A stretch of 64,000 bases of DNA from Alteromonas sp. 5E99-2 (GCF_017368475.1 NZ_JAFNJE010000008.1:62001-126000); one strand, 5' to 3'; shown: positions 44,430-53,491, numbered from the stretch's first letter. The notes: generated from the sequence alone by a model not told the origin. A program made the numbers and translations.

Positions 44430-45414
44430 TATATTCTTTCACCTTTCTTACTACCATAGGCCCTAAAGGTTTCACTTTTTTTGCAAGTAACATTAATTTT
44501 AGCGCCATGGATATATCTGATTTTTCATATGAAATGGCTGCACGTATTATTTCATGTACCGTATCTTTTGTGTGCTTTCCAACTTTCGCTGCATTTGCCA
44601 TATCAACTAACTCATTGAATGGGTATTCATAGGTGTAAAAATTTCGACTATTGAGCATTGCTCTTATATCTGGGTAATGTTCAGAAATTGCTTTCATTTG
44701 TTTCGTATTACCGTCTTGTGCATTATGAGTGTTATAAAGCCCAATATCCTGTGTGTCTTCAATAGGTTTCAGTGAGTTCATTACTCTTGATGCTAACACT
44801 ATGGTTGGGGTGTTGTTTAGCATGGCCATTGCTTTGAACCACAAATCATCAGCATATGGCGCCAATGTATTAAAAAGGTGTGAGTTTGTTACATCGGGAT
44901 GCAACGAACCGGCAGGGTATAATACGCCGCTGTACCCTATAGGTAGAATAGCGTGTTTTGCTATTACTGGCTGAGTGAGCGATATGCGTTTCCAGCTAGA
45001 ATAAGACTGTATTTCTTCATCTTGTATATTGATAACTCTTCCACGCCCAGCCACTATATGGTTAGGGTACAAGACGTGTTGAGCGAGTAATTCAGAAAAC
45101 AGGTTTTTTGGGTATTTAAAGTCGTCGTCAACAGTAATTATTGTTGTATCAGGGTAAAGCGAGAGCGTTGGCACTAGCTTTTTATAGCTACGTAAATTAG
45201 TACAGAACTTTACCTCAAAAGCATTGCTGATTAATTTTTTAAGGTCGTCTGGAATAGTGTCAGAAGTAAACTCCATTTCATCAAGCCACAAAATGATTTT
45301 GATTGGCTTAATCGTTTGATTTATAAGAGTGTTTATTGTTTCACTCACGGTTTTTATACGCTTTCCATACGTTGTAAGAGATACAACAAACTTTACTTCT
45401 TCAATATTTTTCAT
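44392..45414 (-). CDS. Glycosyltransferase-like protein
   Basis: 340 residues, cytoplasmic by composition. The N-terminus (VVSLTTYGKRIKTVSETINTLINQ) and the acidic IITVDDDFKYP at about residue 98 resemble GT-A-fold glycosyltransferases that use a DxD metal site. YADDLWFKAMAM is like the acceptor-side acidic region. The sugar and acceptor are unknown. It is not close to a known polysaccharide cluster; it could conceivably serve glycans made elsewhere. Confidence 0.7.
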   Translation of the reverse strand: MKNIEEVKFVVSLTTYGKRIKTVSETINTLINQTIKPIKIILWLDEMEFTSDTIPDDLKKLISNAFEVKFCTNLRSYKKLVPTLSLYPDTTIITVDDDFKYPKNLFSELLAQHVLYPNHIVAGRGRVINIQDEEIQSYSSWKRISLTQPVIAKHAILPIGYSGVLYPAGSLHPDVTNSHLFNTLAPYADDLWFKAMAMLNNTPTIVLASRVMNSLKPIEDTQDIGLYNTHNAQDGNTKQMKAISEHYPDIRAMLNSRNFYTYEYPFNELVDMANAAKVGKHTKDTVHEIIRAAISYEKSDISMALKLMLLAKKVKPLGPMVVRKVKEYNGKLNADKSGNK

Positions 45415-45656
45415 ACGTTTCGTTCTTTTTAAGATGACTTTAACCGATGTTAGAAATTCCCAGAGATTGTAGCGGCTTTAACCAAATGATTGTACTTAAA
45501 GTTACTAGATGAAATCACAGTCGTATTAAAAATAGGAATTAGGTTTCAATACATTATAAGATGGCTGCACTCTGATAGGAGTACCCATAGGGCAATACTT
45601 TATGGAGGTCTAAGTTACGAGTAGCGCCAGACTATATTTTTTTGAACGGGAAATAA

Positions 45657-46037
45657 TTAGTGTTGAATCAGTTCAATGGCGTAGCCGTCGGGGTCTCTGA
45701 CAAAGGCAATTAAAGTACTGCCGCCTTTTACTGGCCCAGGTTTACGGTAAACGTCTGCGCCTTTCTCTTCTAAGGTCGAGCATAAACTATAAATATCGTC
45801 AGTTTCCAGGGCGATATGACCAAAGGCATTTCCCATATCGTAATCATCTTTTCCCCAGTTGTAAGTCAATTCGATTACGGCTCCGTCTTCTTCACTGCCG
45901 TAACCAACGAAGGCCAGTGAATACTCGTACTCTTCGTTGTCTTTCTGCCTGAGTAACTGCATGCCCATGGTATTGATATAGAAATCGAGAGAACGTTGTA
46001 AGTCAGCGACTCTAAACATGGTGTGAAGTATTCTCAT
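45657..46037 (-). CDS. gloA: Lactoylglutathione lyase (glyoxalase I)
   Basis: 126 residues. Converts the methylglyoxal-glutathione adduct to S-lactoylglutathione. The metal ligands fit His5, Glu56, His74 and Glu122 ([32 protein letters not shown]). It keeps the length and order of bacterial nickel-type GloA. gshA in this window supplies the cosubstrate pathway. Confidence 0.95.
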   Translation of the reverse strand: MRILHTMFRVADLQRSLDFYINTMGMQLLRQKDNEEYEYSLAFVGYGSEEDGAVIELTYNWGKDDYDMGNAFGHIALETDDIYSLCSTLEEKGADVYRKPGPVKGGSTLIAFVRDPDGYAIELIQH

Positions 46038-46060
46038 AAGGGCATCCTAGTTTTTCGACC

Positions 46061-46765
46061 TTAGCGTTTTTTCTTTAATTTTTTCTTTTCTTCGGCTTTA
46101 AGCACTTCATTGATAAAGCTCTTACGACCATATTGGCGAGTGATCATGCATTTTTCTAAAGAAAAGCCACGAGCGGGGCAATATTCACGTCCATAAAAAA
46201 TAATCTGCAAGTGCAGGTCATTCCACTTTTCTCTGGGGAAAAGCCGTTTTGCATCTCGCTCGGTTTGTTCAACACTTTTGCCGTTAGACAACCCCCAGCG
46301 GTACATTAATCGCTGAATATGGGTATCAACAGGGAATGCGGGGACGCCAAAGGCTTGAGCCATAACCACTGAGGCTGTTTTGTGGCCAACACCAGGCATA
46401 GCTTCAAGGCTTTCAAAACTCTTCGGAACCTTGCCGTCATGTTGATGAATAATCATATCAGATAAGTGCCAAATTGCGCTGGATTTGCTTGGTGATAAAC
46501 CACAAGGCTTGATGATTGCACGAATTTCTTCAATGCTAAGCTTAACCATATCATAGGGATTATCGGCTTTTGCAAATAAAGACGGGGTAATTTGGTTTAC
46601 TCGTTCGTCAGTACATTGTGCCGACAATAATACGGCGACAAGAAGTGTGTAGGGGCTAGTGTGATCCAGTGGAATAGGAACTTCTGGATAAAGGCTTTCT
46701 AAAATACCGATTATCGCATCGACTTTTTGCTGTTTACTGAGTGTTTGAGTGTTTACTGTGGTCAA
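46061..46765 (-). CDS. nth: Endonuclease III-like DNA glycosylase lacking Fe-S cysteines
   Basis: 234 residues. The helix-hairpin-helix (PGVGHKTA) with Lys129 and the catalytic Asp147 (VDTHIQR) of Nth are intact, so it should excise oxidised pyrimidines and cut AP sites. The C-terminal [4Fe-4S] loop is lost: instead of Cys-x6-Cys-x2-Cys-x5-Cys only Cys196 and Cys206 remain (YCPARGFSLEKC). The tail is strongly basic (EEKKKLKKKR). It follows rsxE, the normal nth position. The start appears to be TTG at 46765 with GAGAT upstream. Confidence 0.88.
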   Translation of the reverse strand: MTTVNTQTLSKQQKVDAIIGILESLYPEVPIPLDHTSPYTLLVAVLLSAQCTDERVNQITPSLFAKADNPYDMVKLSIEEIRAIIKPCGLSPSKSSAIWHLSDMIIHQHDGKVPKSFESLEAMPGVGHKTASVVMAQAFGVPAFPVDTHIQRLMYRWGLSNGKSVEQTERDAKRLFPREKWNDLHLQIIFYGREYCPARGFSLEKCMITRQYGRKSFINEVLKAEEKKKLKKKR

Positions 46766-46779
46766 AGTGTTATCTCTAA

Positions 46780-47499
46780 TTAAACTTCAGTGGTGACACG
46801 AGCACGTTGGATTGTCACTGTGTTTTTCTTTGTTTGTACTTTTTCTAATTTTGCGTCAATGCTGTTTTTAACGGCAATGATTAATCCCATACCTAAAAAT
46901 GCACCAGGGGGTAAAATGGCTAATAAAAACGTGGTATCACCTTGATAGAAAGTAATACTCCAACCGGCTGCAATATCACCGAATAAGCGTTCTGCACCCG
47001 CAAATAGGGTTCCAGCTCCGATTATTTCTCTTAGTCCACCTAAAAGTACTAGCACTACTGTAAACCCCATTCCCATTGTTAAACCATCAAAGGCAGACAG
47101 CAAAACTGAGTTTTTTGATGCAAAGGCTTCGGCGCGGCCAATGATGGCACAATTAGTTACAATCAATGGAATAAAAATACCCAGAGTGAGGTATAAGTTA
47201 TACGTATAGGCATTCATCAGTAATTCTATTACGGTGACATAGGCGGCGATGATCATTACAAACACTGGGATACGGATTTCATTGGGCACCCACTGTCGAA
47301 CCACAGAGACAGTAATATTTGAGCCGATTAGCACAATAAGGGTAGCAAGCCCTAAACCTAATCCGTTAATGAATGTCGAGGTCACTGCAAGTAAAGGGCA
47401 TAAGCCTAACAATTGCACCAAGGCTGGGTTGTTTTTCCATAATCCTTGTATGGCTAAATCTTTGAACATGTCTTTTTGAGAATTGTCTTCATTGCTCAT
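46780..47499 (-). CDS. rsxE: Electron transport complex subunit RsxE
   Basis: 239 residues, about six membrane segments. It has RnfE/RsxE blocks [29 protein letters not shown] (with the conserved inner cysteine) and [10 protein letters not shown]. With RsxA it lines the membrane path for electrons, a [2Fe-2S] site lying between them. Rsx/Rnf couples ferredoxin/NADH redox to ion movement; in E. coli it also reduces SoxR. It overlaps rsxG by 11 bases. Confidence 0.95.
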   Translation of the reverse strand: MSNEDNSQKDMFKDLAIQGLWKNNPALVQLLGLCPLLAVTSTFINGLGLGLATLIVLIGSNITVSVVRQWVPNEIRIPVFVMIIAAYVTVIELLMNAYTYNLYLTLGIFIPLIVTNCAIIGRAEAFASKNSVLLSAFDGLTMGMGFTVVLVLLGGLREIIGAGTLFAGAERLFGDIAAGWSITFYQGDTTFLLAILPPGAFLGMGLIIAVKNSIDAKLEKVQTKKNTVTIQRARVTTEV

Positions 47500-48136
47500 T
47501 TGTGTTCACTCCACAATGTGGTGATGCTGCGAAGGTGGTACGTTTTTCGGTCAACTGCTCACTTAGCCATTGCATCGTTTGCGCAACCGTTCCCACCACG
47601 GCCCGTGGGGTAATGGTCGCGCCTGTGAATTGATCGAATTGACCTTGATCTTTTTTGACTTTCCATTGGTTTTTCACTGAACTTGAGTAGTGTTTATCGT
47701 TAAAAGATAAAATCCAATCAGATACCGAGAGGTCTATTTTATCGCCAAGCCCAGGTGTTTCTTTGTGCTTAAGTACTCTAACACCAAGTACATTACCAGA
47801 CACATCAGCACCAACAATCATATCAATATCACCTGAGTAGCCATTGGTTGCCGTTGTTTCTATTGCAAAAGCCGATGGAGTACCATTTAGCGAAGCAAGA
47901 TAAACCGTTTGCTCGCCTCCTAATCTTGGGTCAGTTACAGTGACACAAGATGTAGTTAATTGATTATTGTAATAATCAGACGGGATAACTGCGTTTAATA
48001 AAGCCAGTCGCTGTTGTTGTATTTGAACGGCAATTTTGGTTTTTGTGCCTAAATAAGTTAACGACACTAAACCTGTTGTCACGATTGCGAATAATGCGAG
48101 CAAACCACCGTGCTTTAAAATCGATTTTTCTATCAT
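47489..48136 (-). CDS. rsxG: Electron transport complex subunit RsxG
   Basis: 215 residues. One N-terminal membrane segment and a periplasmic FMN-binding domain. The covalent flavin threonine lies in [12 protein letters not shown] (SGATxT-type motif) near residue 165. [14 protein letters not shown] is another family block. It overlaps rsxD by one base (TGATG). Confidence 0.95.
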   Translation of the reverse strand: MIEKSILKHGGLLALFAIVTTGLVSLTYLGTKTKIAVQIQQQRLALLNAVIPSDYYNNQLTTSCVTVTDPRLGGEQTVYLASLNGTPSAFAIETTATNGYSGDIDMIVGADVSGNVLGVRVLKHKETPGLGDKIDLSVSDWILSFNDKHYSSSVKNQWKVKKDQGQFDQFTGATITPRAVVGTVAQTMQWLSEQLTEKRTTFAASPHCGVNTNEQ

Positions 48137-49248
48137 CAGTTTGATTTCTTCTTACGTTTTTCTGCACTGTTTTCAGCTCTGTTTTTTGTACTGTGCCCAT
48201 AGGTTCTAGGCTGGGTGTAGTAATCAATAAGAGGAACACTCATGTTTAAAAACAGAATACTGAATGCAACCGCGTCTGGGTATCCACCAAAGGTGCGAAT
48301 AATCACGATCCAAAAGCCAATTAGCGCACCAAAGACTACTTTTCCTTTTGCTGTGGTAGAGGCAGAAACAGGATCCGTTGCAATAAAGAACGCACCTACC
48401 ATCACGGCACCATTGAACCAATGATAAACAGCAGATCCATAGAGGTCACCATTCAATAAATTTAGCACAGTAGCAGTAATAGCAACCCCAACTAATACAC
48501 TTACAGGAATACGCCAATTAATAATATTTGCCATTATCAATGCAATTCCACCCAGTAAGTAAAAAGCAGATATCCAGCCCCAACCTGCTCCCCAACTTGC
48601 CAATAAACCGCCGTTGAATACAGGGCTGTTGATGGCGTCTGAATAGGTATTATTCAGTGTTATAGCCGTTCTTACTGAATCTAATGGTGTGGCCGAGGTA
48701 ACGCCATCTATGGTGTAGCGCAACTGTTCAATATCGTGCCCAGATACAGTAAACCCAGTGAATATTACCGATAGACTGTCTAATAAACTGGGAGATAACT
48801 CAGCAAGACCATTGACGGGCAACCATTGGCTCATCTGTGCTGGAAATGAAATCAGCAAAACCACATAACCAATCATAGCGGGGTTAAATATGTTAAAACC
48901 TAAGCCGCCATAAAGCTGTTTGGCAATAACAATGGCAAATACACAGCCTATGACGGTCATCCACCAAGGCAAAAGGGGAGGTAAGCATATTGCTAGTAGC
49001 CAGCCAGTTAACACTGCGCTGTAATCATTTAAAACAAAAACAACAGGCTTTTTTCTAAGAGCTAACACTAAGGCCTCGCAGCCTACACAAGTAACAATGG
49101 CCAGTGCTAATTGAATGACAACGCCCCAACCGAAAAAATACCACTGCGCCAATAGTCCAGGAATTGCCGCTAACATAACCAATTGCATAATGATTTGGGT
49201 TGAGCGACGGGCCGTATGATGAGGAGAGCTTGATGTGCCCAAAATCAT
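48136..49248 (-). CDS. rsxD: Electron transport complex subunit RsxD
   Basis: 370 residues with about nine membrane segments. It belongs with RnfD/NqrB; the covalently bound FMN threonine is in DGVTSATPLD, near residue 185. NDYSAVLTGWLLAICLPP and DPVSASTTAKGK are conserved. The 36-base gap to rsxC is the largest inside the operon. Confidence 0.95.
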   Translation of the reverse strand: MILGTSSSPHHTARRSTQIIMQLVMLAAIPGLLAQWYFFGWGVVIQLALAIVTCVGCEALVLALRKKPVVFVLNDYSAVLTGWLLAICLPPLLPWWMTVIGCVFAIVIAKQLYGGLGFNIFNPAMIGYVVLLISFPAQMSQWLPVNGLAELSPSLLDSLSVIFTGFTVSGHDIEQLRYTIDGVTSATPLDSVRTAITLNNTYSDAINSPVFNGGLLASWGAGWGWISAFYLLGGIALIMANIINWRIPVSVLVGVAITATVLNLLNGDLYGSAVYHWFNGAVMVGAFFIATDPVSASTTAKGKVVFGALIGFWIVIIRTFGGYPDAVAFSILFLNMSVPLIDYYTQPRTYGHSTKNRAENSAEKRKKKSN

Positions 49249-49284
49249 TTACGTAACCCCTTGAACGCTAATGCTTGTGTTGTT

Positions 49285-51252
49285 CTATTCTGCATTCTTT
49301 TCCGCCTTTGCTTTGGCTTTTGCTTTAGCCCTTGCTACTGCTGCCGCTACTTTTGCTTTTTTTGCGTCGGCGTCAGTTTGTTGTGTTGTTTCAATAGTGG
49401 GGGCGGTTTTTTCATTGGGTTCTACTCCGTTAGATGCTGCTGCTTTTTTTGCCTTAGCTCTTGCCACTGCCGCAGCTATTTTTGCTTTTTTATCATCGAC
49501 CTCGGTTTGTTGAGGAGCTTCGGTATTAGATTCGAGTTTTTCTTCGGATTCTATTGCGTTAGATGAAGCCGCTTTTTTTGCCTTCGCTCTTGCTACGGCA
49601 GCCGCAACTTTGGCTTTTTTGTCATCAACTTGAGCCGGCTCTTTTTGCTCGGTTTCTAATACTGGAGTAGAGGTTTGCTGTTTCTTGGCTTTAGCTCGAG
49701 CAATGGCGGCTGCTACTGCAGCGGATTTAGGCGCTGTAGTTGTTTCAGTTGCAGTGTCATTTGCGTTTGCTTTGGCATTTTGACGGGCTTGAGCTGCTTT
49801 TTGGTGCTTTTCTTCTCGTTCTTTTTTGTCGTTTTCTAAGCGCTGTGTTCTTGCATCAAAACGAGCTTTGGCTTTTTCGGCTTTCTGCTTTTCGTCTTTT
49901 TCGCTACGTACCGCAGATTTTGCTTGGCGGTAGTATTGCACTAGAGGAATATCACTAGGGCAGACATAAGCGCATGCACCACATTCAATGCAATCAAATA
50001 AGTTGTAGTCTTGGGCTTTGTCGTATTCTTTCGCTTTTGAATGCCATAACAGTTGTTGGGGAAGCAAACTTGCCGGACACACATCTGAACACGCAGAACA
50101 GCGGATACAGGGACGTTCTATGTCTTCTGGCTGTGCGAAACTGGCTTTGGGCATAAGCAAGCAGTTTGTGGTTTTCACTACGGGCACGCGCGGGCTGGTC
50201 ACCGTAAATCCCATCATAGGCCCGCCCATAATAATACGTTGGCTGTAGCGTTTTGATGATTTTAGTTGCGCGTGTTCGGTTAAAAACGCAATAGGCGTAC
50301 CAATTAATGCCCATACATTTTGAGGCGCTTTAACGGCTTCTCCGGTCAGAGTGACAACTCGTTCGATTAAGGGTTTACCATTAAATACCGCATCAGCAAT
50401 AGCAAAACAGGTGCCTATGTTAAACATGGTAATACCGATGTCTGAGGGTAAACCTTTTCCTGGTACTTCCCTGCCTGTGACAACCTGAATGAGTTGTTTC
50501 TCTCCACCCATTGGGTAAAGTGTTGGCGTGGAGACTAATGAGCAATCAGGTTTGTCTTTACACGCTATACGTAAAGCTTCCAGTGCTTCGGGTTTGTTAT
50601 CTTCTACGGCAACAATGATATGTTTCGGATTCAGGGTATGTTGCAGTATGTCTATGCCTTGTCTTATTTGCCATGCATGCTCACGCATAAGCCTATCGTC
50701 AGCGGTAATATAGGGTTCGCATTCGATACCGTTAATGATCAGAAACTCAAGCTTTTGTGGATTGTTTGTTTTTATATGAGTAGGAAATCCCGCGCCACCC
50801 ATACCACTTATTCCCGCATCGCAAATAAGCTCAACTAAAGTGCTTTTATCTAGCTGAGAGTAGTGAGGATTGGGATGTAACTTGATCCATTCGTCTAATC
50901 CATCTGGCTCTAGCATTAATGTGGGCTCTGCAATACCACTAGGGTGCGCAGATACGTGCTCGTCAATCGCTTTTACTGTTCCTGAAGTAGAAGCATGAAT
51001 AGGAACAGAGTATGGGCCTGAGGCCTTTGTCAGTGGTTGGCCCTTTAAAACCCGTTGGCCTACCTCAACAATAAGGGAGCCTTTATTGCCAATATGTTGT
51101 TTTAAAGGAATGTATAAGCAATCTGGTAAAGGTAGACGACGAATAGCGTGTGTATTCGATAAGGCCTTTTTATCTTGAGGCTTTACACCTCCAGGAAATT
51201 GCCATAAGCGATTTTCACTTAAACGTTTTACGATAGTATCGAAACTTTCCAT
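49285..51252 (-). CDS. rsxC: Electron transport complex subunit RsxC with repeat tail
   Basis: 655 residues. The N-terminal part carries the NADH/FMN-binding Rossmann-like region (GISGMGGAGFPTHIK, INGIECEPYITADDRLM). Two [4Fe-4S] motifs follow at about residues 375-430 (CIRCSACSDVCP, CIECGACAYVCP). The last 180 or so residues are an Ala/Lys/Glu-rich coiled region with four copies of an AAAVARAKAKKA unit. RsxC is the soluble subunit that meets NADH or ferredoxin. It overlaps rsxB by one base. Confidence 0.95.
   Translation of the reverse strand: MESFDTIVKRLSENRLWQFPGGVKPQDKKALSNTHAIRRLPLPDCLYIPLKQHIGNKGSLIVEVGQRVLKGQPLTKASGPYSVPIHASTSGTVKAIDEHVSAHPSGIAEPTLMLEPDGLDEWIKLHPNPHYSQLDKSTLVELICDAGISGMGGAGFPTHIKTNNPQKLEFLIINGIECEPYITADDRLMREHAWQIRQGIDILQHTLNPKHIIVAVEDNKPEALEALRIACKDKPDCSLVSTPTLYPMGGEKQLIQVVTGREVPGKGLPSDIGITMFNIGTCFAIADAVFNGKPLIERVVTLTGEAVKAPQNVWALIGTPIAFLTEHAQLKSSKRYSQRIIMGGPMMGFTVTSPRVPVVKTTNCLLMPKASFAQPEDIERPCIRCSACSDVCPASLLPQQLLWHSKAKEYDKAQDYNLFDCIECGACAYVCPSDIPLVQYYRQAKSAVRSEKDEKQKAEKAKARFDARTQRLENDKKEREEKHQKAAQARQNAKANANDTATETTTAPKSAAVAAAIARAKAKKQQTSTPVLETEQKEPAQVDDKKAKVAAAVARAKAKKAASSNAIESEEKLESNTEAPQQTEVDDKKAKIAAAVARAKAKKAAASNGVEPNEKTAPTIETTQQTDADAKKAKVAAAVARAKAKAKAKAEKNAE
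49311..49726 (-). repeat. Four-copy coding repeat in the RsxC tail
   Basis: Copies encoding AAxVAAAVARAKAKKA lie at about 49311-49362, 49438-49497, 49564-49625 and 49679-49726. The first three are 126 bases apart (42 residues), the last about 115. Acidic linkers (for example ETEQKEPAQVDD) separate them. Confidence 0.8.
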
Positions 51253-51821
51253 TAAGATACCACCTTAACAGGAATGAGGGTTTCAGGCTGAATACTCTCT
51301 TTCCAGTCCCAGGTTGAAGAGGTTTGCGGGACATTGATCATATCTATGCAATCAACAGGGCAGGGATCCACGCATAAATCACACCCCGTGCATTCATCGG
51401 TGATCACGGTGTGCATTTGTTTTGCTGCACCTATTATGGCGTCTACTGGACATGCCTGAATACATTTAGTGCAGCCAATGCATTCATCTTCGCGAATATA
51501 AGCAATGGTCTTTGCCGCAGCGTCTTCACCATGAGCTGCATTTAATGGTTTTGCTTCAACCCCCATTAAATCGGCTAATTTTTTTATAGTTGCATCGCCA
51601 CCGGGAGGGCATTTGTTTATCTCGTCGCCATCATTGGCTATGGCCTCAGCATAAGGTCTGCACCCAGGAAAACCGCATTGCCCGCACTGAGTTTGTGGCA
51701 ATAGGCTATCGACTTGTTCAACTAACGGGTCGCTTTCTACTTTAAAGCGTATTGCAGCGTAACCAAGTAACAGCCCAAAAAGAAGGGCGAGGGTGCCTGT
51801 GATAAAGATTGCTAAAGTCAT
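51252..51821 (-). CDS. rsxB: Electron transport complex subunit RsxB
   Basis: 189 residues. One N-terminal membrane helix, a CGQCGFPGC Fe-S domain at about residues 47-55, then two ferredoxin-type [4Fe-4S] motifs ([12 protein letters not shown] and [12 protein letters not shown]). It hands electrons between the cytoplasmic and membrane parts of the complex. It starts two bases after rsxA ends. Confidence 0.96.
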   Translation of the reverse strand: MTLAIFITGTLALLFGLLLGYAAIRFKVESDPLVEQVDSLLPQTQCGQCGFPGCRPYAEAIANDGDEINKCPPGGDATIKKLADLMGVEAKPLNAAHGEDAAAKTIAYIREDECIGCTKCIQACPVDAIIGAAKQMHTVITDECTGCDLCVDPCPVDCIDMINVPQTSSTWDWKESIQPETLIPVKVVS

Positions 51822-51823
51822 GT

Positions 51824-52405
51824 CTAGCCCGTCACCAAGCCGCTAAAGCCCATAAAGGCTAAGGACATAAGACCTGCCGTTATCATGGCTATAGAAGCCC
51901 CTCTAAAAGCCTGTGGGACGTCGGCTACTGCTAGTCGCTCTCTTAGTGCAGCAAATAAAATCAGAACAAGTGAGAAACCCAGCGCTGCGCCAAATCCATA
52001 AATAAAACTTTGAACTAGAGTGTGTTGTTCAGTCATATTCAACAACGCAACGCCTAGCACTGCACAGTTAGTTGTAATAAGAGGTAAAAATATCCCTAAC
52101 AAACGGTATAAGGTAGGGCTGGTTTTACGCACGACCATTTCGGTAAATTGTACAACAACAGCAATAACTAGAATAAAACTCAGGGTGCGTAAATAAATTA
52201 AGTCGAAGGGGGCGAGTAAATAGGTATTCACGATATAGCTTGAAACTGATGCAAGAGTAAGTACAAAGGTAGTAGCACTTGCCATACCTATTGCTGTTTC
52301 TAGTTTACTTGATACACCCATAAATGGGCATAAGCCAAGAAACTTAACCAATACAAAGTTATTTACTAAAACAGTGCTTATGAGAAGTAACAAGAACTCA
52401 GTCAT
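51824..52405 (-). CDS. rsxA: Electron transport complex subunit RsxA
   Basis: 193 residues from the ATG at 52405; the frame stays open to 52459 but the family starts [24 protein letters not shown]. Six membrane segments, with [10 protein letters not shown] and [11 protein letters not shown] holding the paired cysteines shared with RsxE. First gene of rsxABCDGE-nth. Confidence 0.95.
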   Translation of the reverse strand: MTEFLLLLISTVLVNNFVLVKFLGLCPFMGVSSKLETAIGMASATTFVLTLASVSSYIVNTYLLAPFDLIYLRTLSFILVIAVVVQFTEMVVRKTSPTLYRLLGIFLPLITTNCAVLGVALLNMTEQHTLVQSFIYGFGAALGFSLVLILFAALRERLAVADVPQAFRGASIAMITAGLMSLAFMGFSGLVTG

Positions 52406-52521
52406 TAAGAAATGTAAAACCCTGACACAATTAACACATAGTGCTTTTATACGGCACAATTTTAAAGGAGTTAATTATCGCTGTTTAGCGTGAGAATAAC
52501 AACAAGGAGTGATCAGTGATT

Positions 52522-52598
52522 TGGCTCCCCCTCCCCGACTCGAACGGGGGACCTGCGGATTAACAGTCCGTCGCTCTAACCAACTGAGCTAAGGGGGA
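52522..52598 (-). tRNA. tRNA-Asn(GTT), copy 1
   Basis: 77 bases on the minus strand with a full cloverleaf: acceptor arms TCCCCCT and AGGGGGA, D-arm AGCTCAGTTGGTTAGAGC, anticodon loop CTGTTAA with GTT (Asn), T-arm GTTCGAGTC, and an encoded CCA end. Identical to copy 2. Confidence 0.97.
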
Positions 52599-52624
52599 AC
52601 AAAATAACACTAATCATTGTAAGT

Positions 52625-52701
52625 TGGCTCCCCCTCCCCGACTCGAACGGGGGACCTGCGGATTAACAGTCCGTCGCTCTAACCAACTGAGCTAAGGGGG
52701 A
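52625..52701 (-). tRNA. tRNA-Asn(GTT), copy 2
   Basis: 77 bases, identical to the copy at 52522, 26 bases upstream of it in the direction of transcription. The pair is presumably one transcript from the promoter at 52723-52751. Confidence 0.97.
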
Positions 52702-52722
52702 CCTGTCTTACAACGGGCGGCA

Positions 52723-52751
52723 ATATTAATGAGGCATTAAGCTTCTGTCAA
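52723..52751 (-). promoter_or_regulatory. Strong tRNA-type promoter with GC discriminator
   Basis: On the minus strand TTGACA (52751-52746), exactly 17 bases, then TAATAT (52728-52723), followed by the GC-rich TGCCGCCC discriminator typical of stringently controlled stable-RNA promoters. The expected transcript start is about 15 bases before the first tRNA-Asn. Confidence 0.85.
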
Positions 52752-52783
52752 CATGAAAAGTAGGGTTTTTTTATATAACCATT

Positions 52784-52805
52784 AATAACGAACGCATTCG
52801 TTATT
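52784..52805. repeat. Perfect 9-bp inverted repeat
   Basis: AATAACGAA (52784-52792) and TTCGTTATT (52797-52805) with a 4-base centre CGCA. It lies between the tRNA promoter and the SOS box. It could be an operator; no T-tract makes it a terminator. Confidence 0.5.
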
Positions 52806-52827
52806 GATATTAAAAACTTATTGAACA

Positions 52828-52843
52828 CTGTTTTTTTAAACAG
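52828..52843. promoter_or_regulatory. Perfect LexA (SOS) box
   Basis: CTGTTTTTTTAAACAG fits CTGT-N8-ACAG exactly, and its T-run resembles the LexA site of E. coli uvrB. It lies 26 bases before the small ORF at 52869 and about 650 bases before the MATE-uvrB operon. Confidence 0.75.
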
Positions 52844-52868
52844 TTGTGTGTGTTTTTGTGACAGAAAA

Positions 52869-52940
52869 ATGAATAACACGAGGTTAGCCACTACTTACAT
52901 AAATTCCGAGCTTATTGAAGCCAAATACCGTGGTTATTGA
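52869..52940 (+). CDS. Possible 23-residue peptide ORF downstream of the SOS box
   Basis: ATG at 52869 to TGA at 52940, peptide starting MNNTRLATTYINSEL and ending EAKYRGY. It is soluble in character, without the hydrophobic helix of SOS toxins such as TisB. Position is the main support: an SOS box 26 bases upstream and a 15-bp hairpin starting four bases after the stop. The SD is weak (ACAG). I do not recognise it; it may be chance. Confidence 0.3.
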   Translation: MNNTRLATTYINSELIEAKYRGY

Positions 52941-52944
52941 CCCT

Positions 52945-52981
52945 CACACACTTATCCACTAAACCTGTGGATAAGTGTGTG
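52945..52981. repeat. Perfect 15-bp palindrome containing DnaA-box sequences
   Basis: CACACACTTATCCAC (52945-52959) and GTGGATAAGTGTGTG (52967-52981) are perfect inverted copies around a 7-base loop. The right arm with base 52966 holds a perfect DnaA box (TTATCCACA on the minus strand); the left arm holds TTATCCACT, one mismatch. As RNA it would be a very stable hairpin, but A-runs, not T-runs, follow it. Confidence 0.7.
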
Positions 52982-53470
52982 GGAAAAAACGTAAAACTTT
53001 TAAATAAATTAGAATAATACTGTCAATAGGCAATGTGAAAATAAACTAAAAAAATAAAAATGCATTTAAAATCAATTTCTTATGCTTGCTTGTTTGTGAG
53101 CTAATTAAAAAGTGTGATTTCTTCGTGATTTTTTACTTGCTTGTGTGTTAATTCATTGGTAAAGAAGTTTTTTGCTTTGAGTCAGTACTAAGAAGTAATT
53201 TAAACTAACATTCTGTTTACAATGGGGTTGCGGTTAAATCTGCATATTAAATTGCATTGTCTCTGTTAATTAAGTGTCAATTTTTTGACAAAAATATTAC
53301 ACTTTTTTTTCGGTTTTTAGCGACCGCAGTCATAGTAATTTTTTCGTGGTAGTTTGATTTTTAGGCTAGATTAGCAAAAAAATAAATTGTCTGTTCGTGA
53401 GCATATAAATTCGCTGCTTTATCGTTGTATAATTTTTGACAGTGAATGGCTGTGTTAACATATAGATCAG
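52982..53470. other. AT-rich non-coding stretch before the MATE-uvrB operon
   Basis: About 490 bases with no convincing ORF. It has many A/T runs, a small TGTCAA/TTGACA inverted repeat at 53275-53290, and at its right end the promoter and LexA-like site described separately. I see no RNA gene in it, though a small RNA cannot be excluded. Confidence 0.6.
53436..53466 (+). promoter_or_regulatory. Promoter with LexA-like site for MATE-uvrB
   Basis: TTGACA at 53436-53441 is a perfect -35, with TATAGA/CATATA-type -10 candidates at 53459-53466. CTGTGTTAACATATAG (53450-53465) is one base off CTGT-N8-ACAG and would cover the -10, where LexA usually represses. The MATE start is about 26 bases further on. 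Confidence 0.5.
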
Positions 53471-53491
53471 TTGTTAATTACCGGATATATT

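Noticed and set aside
45415-45656. Small gene in the gap between the glycosyltransferase and gloA
   Set aside because: No open frame with a start, SD and sensible composition was found in these 242 bases.
49261-49566. Plus-strand open frames with cysteine- and phenylalanine-rich repeats
   Set aside because: They are the antisense of the Ala/Lys repeat tail of rsxC and have no independent support.
52522-52701. Direct repeat of about 100 bases that might be an array or duplication hotspot
   Set aside because: It is two identical tRNA-Asn genes with a short spacer, so no CRISPR or mobile-element reading is needed.
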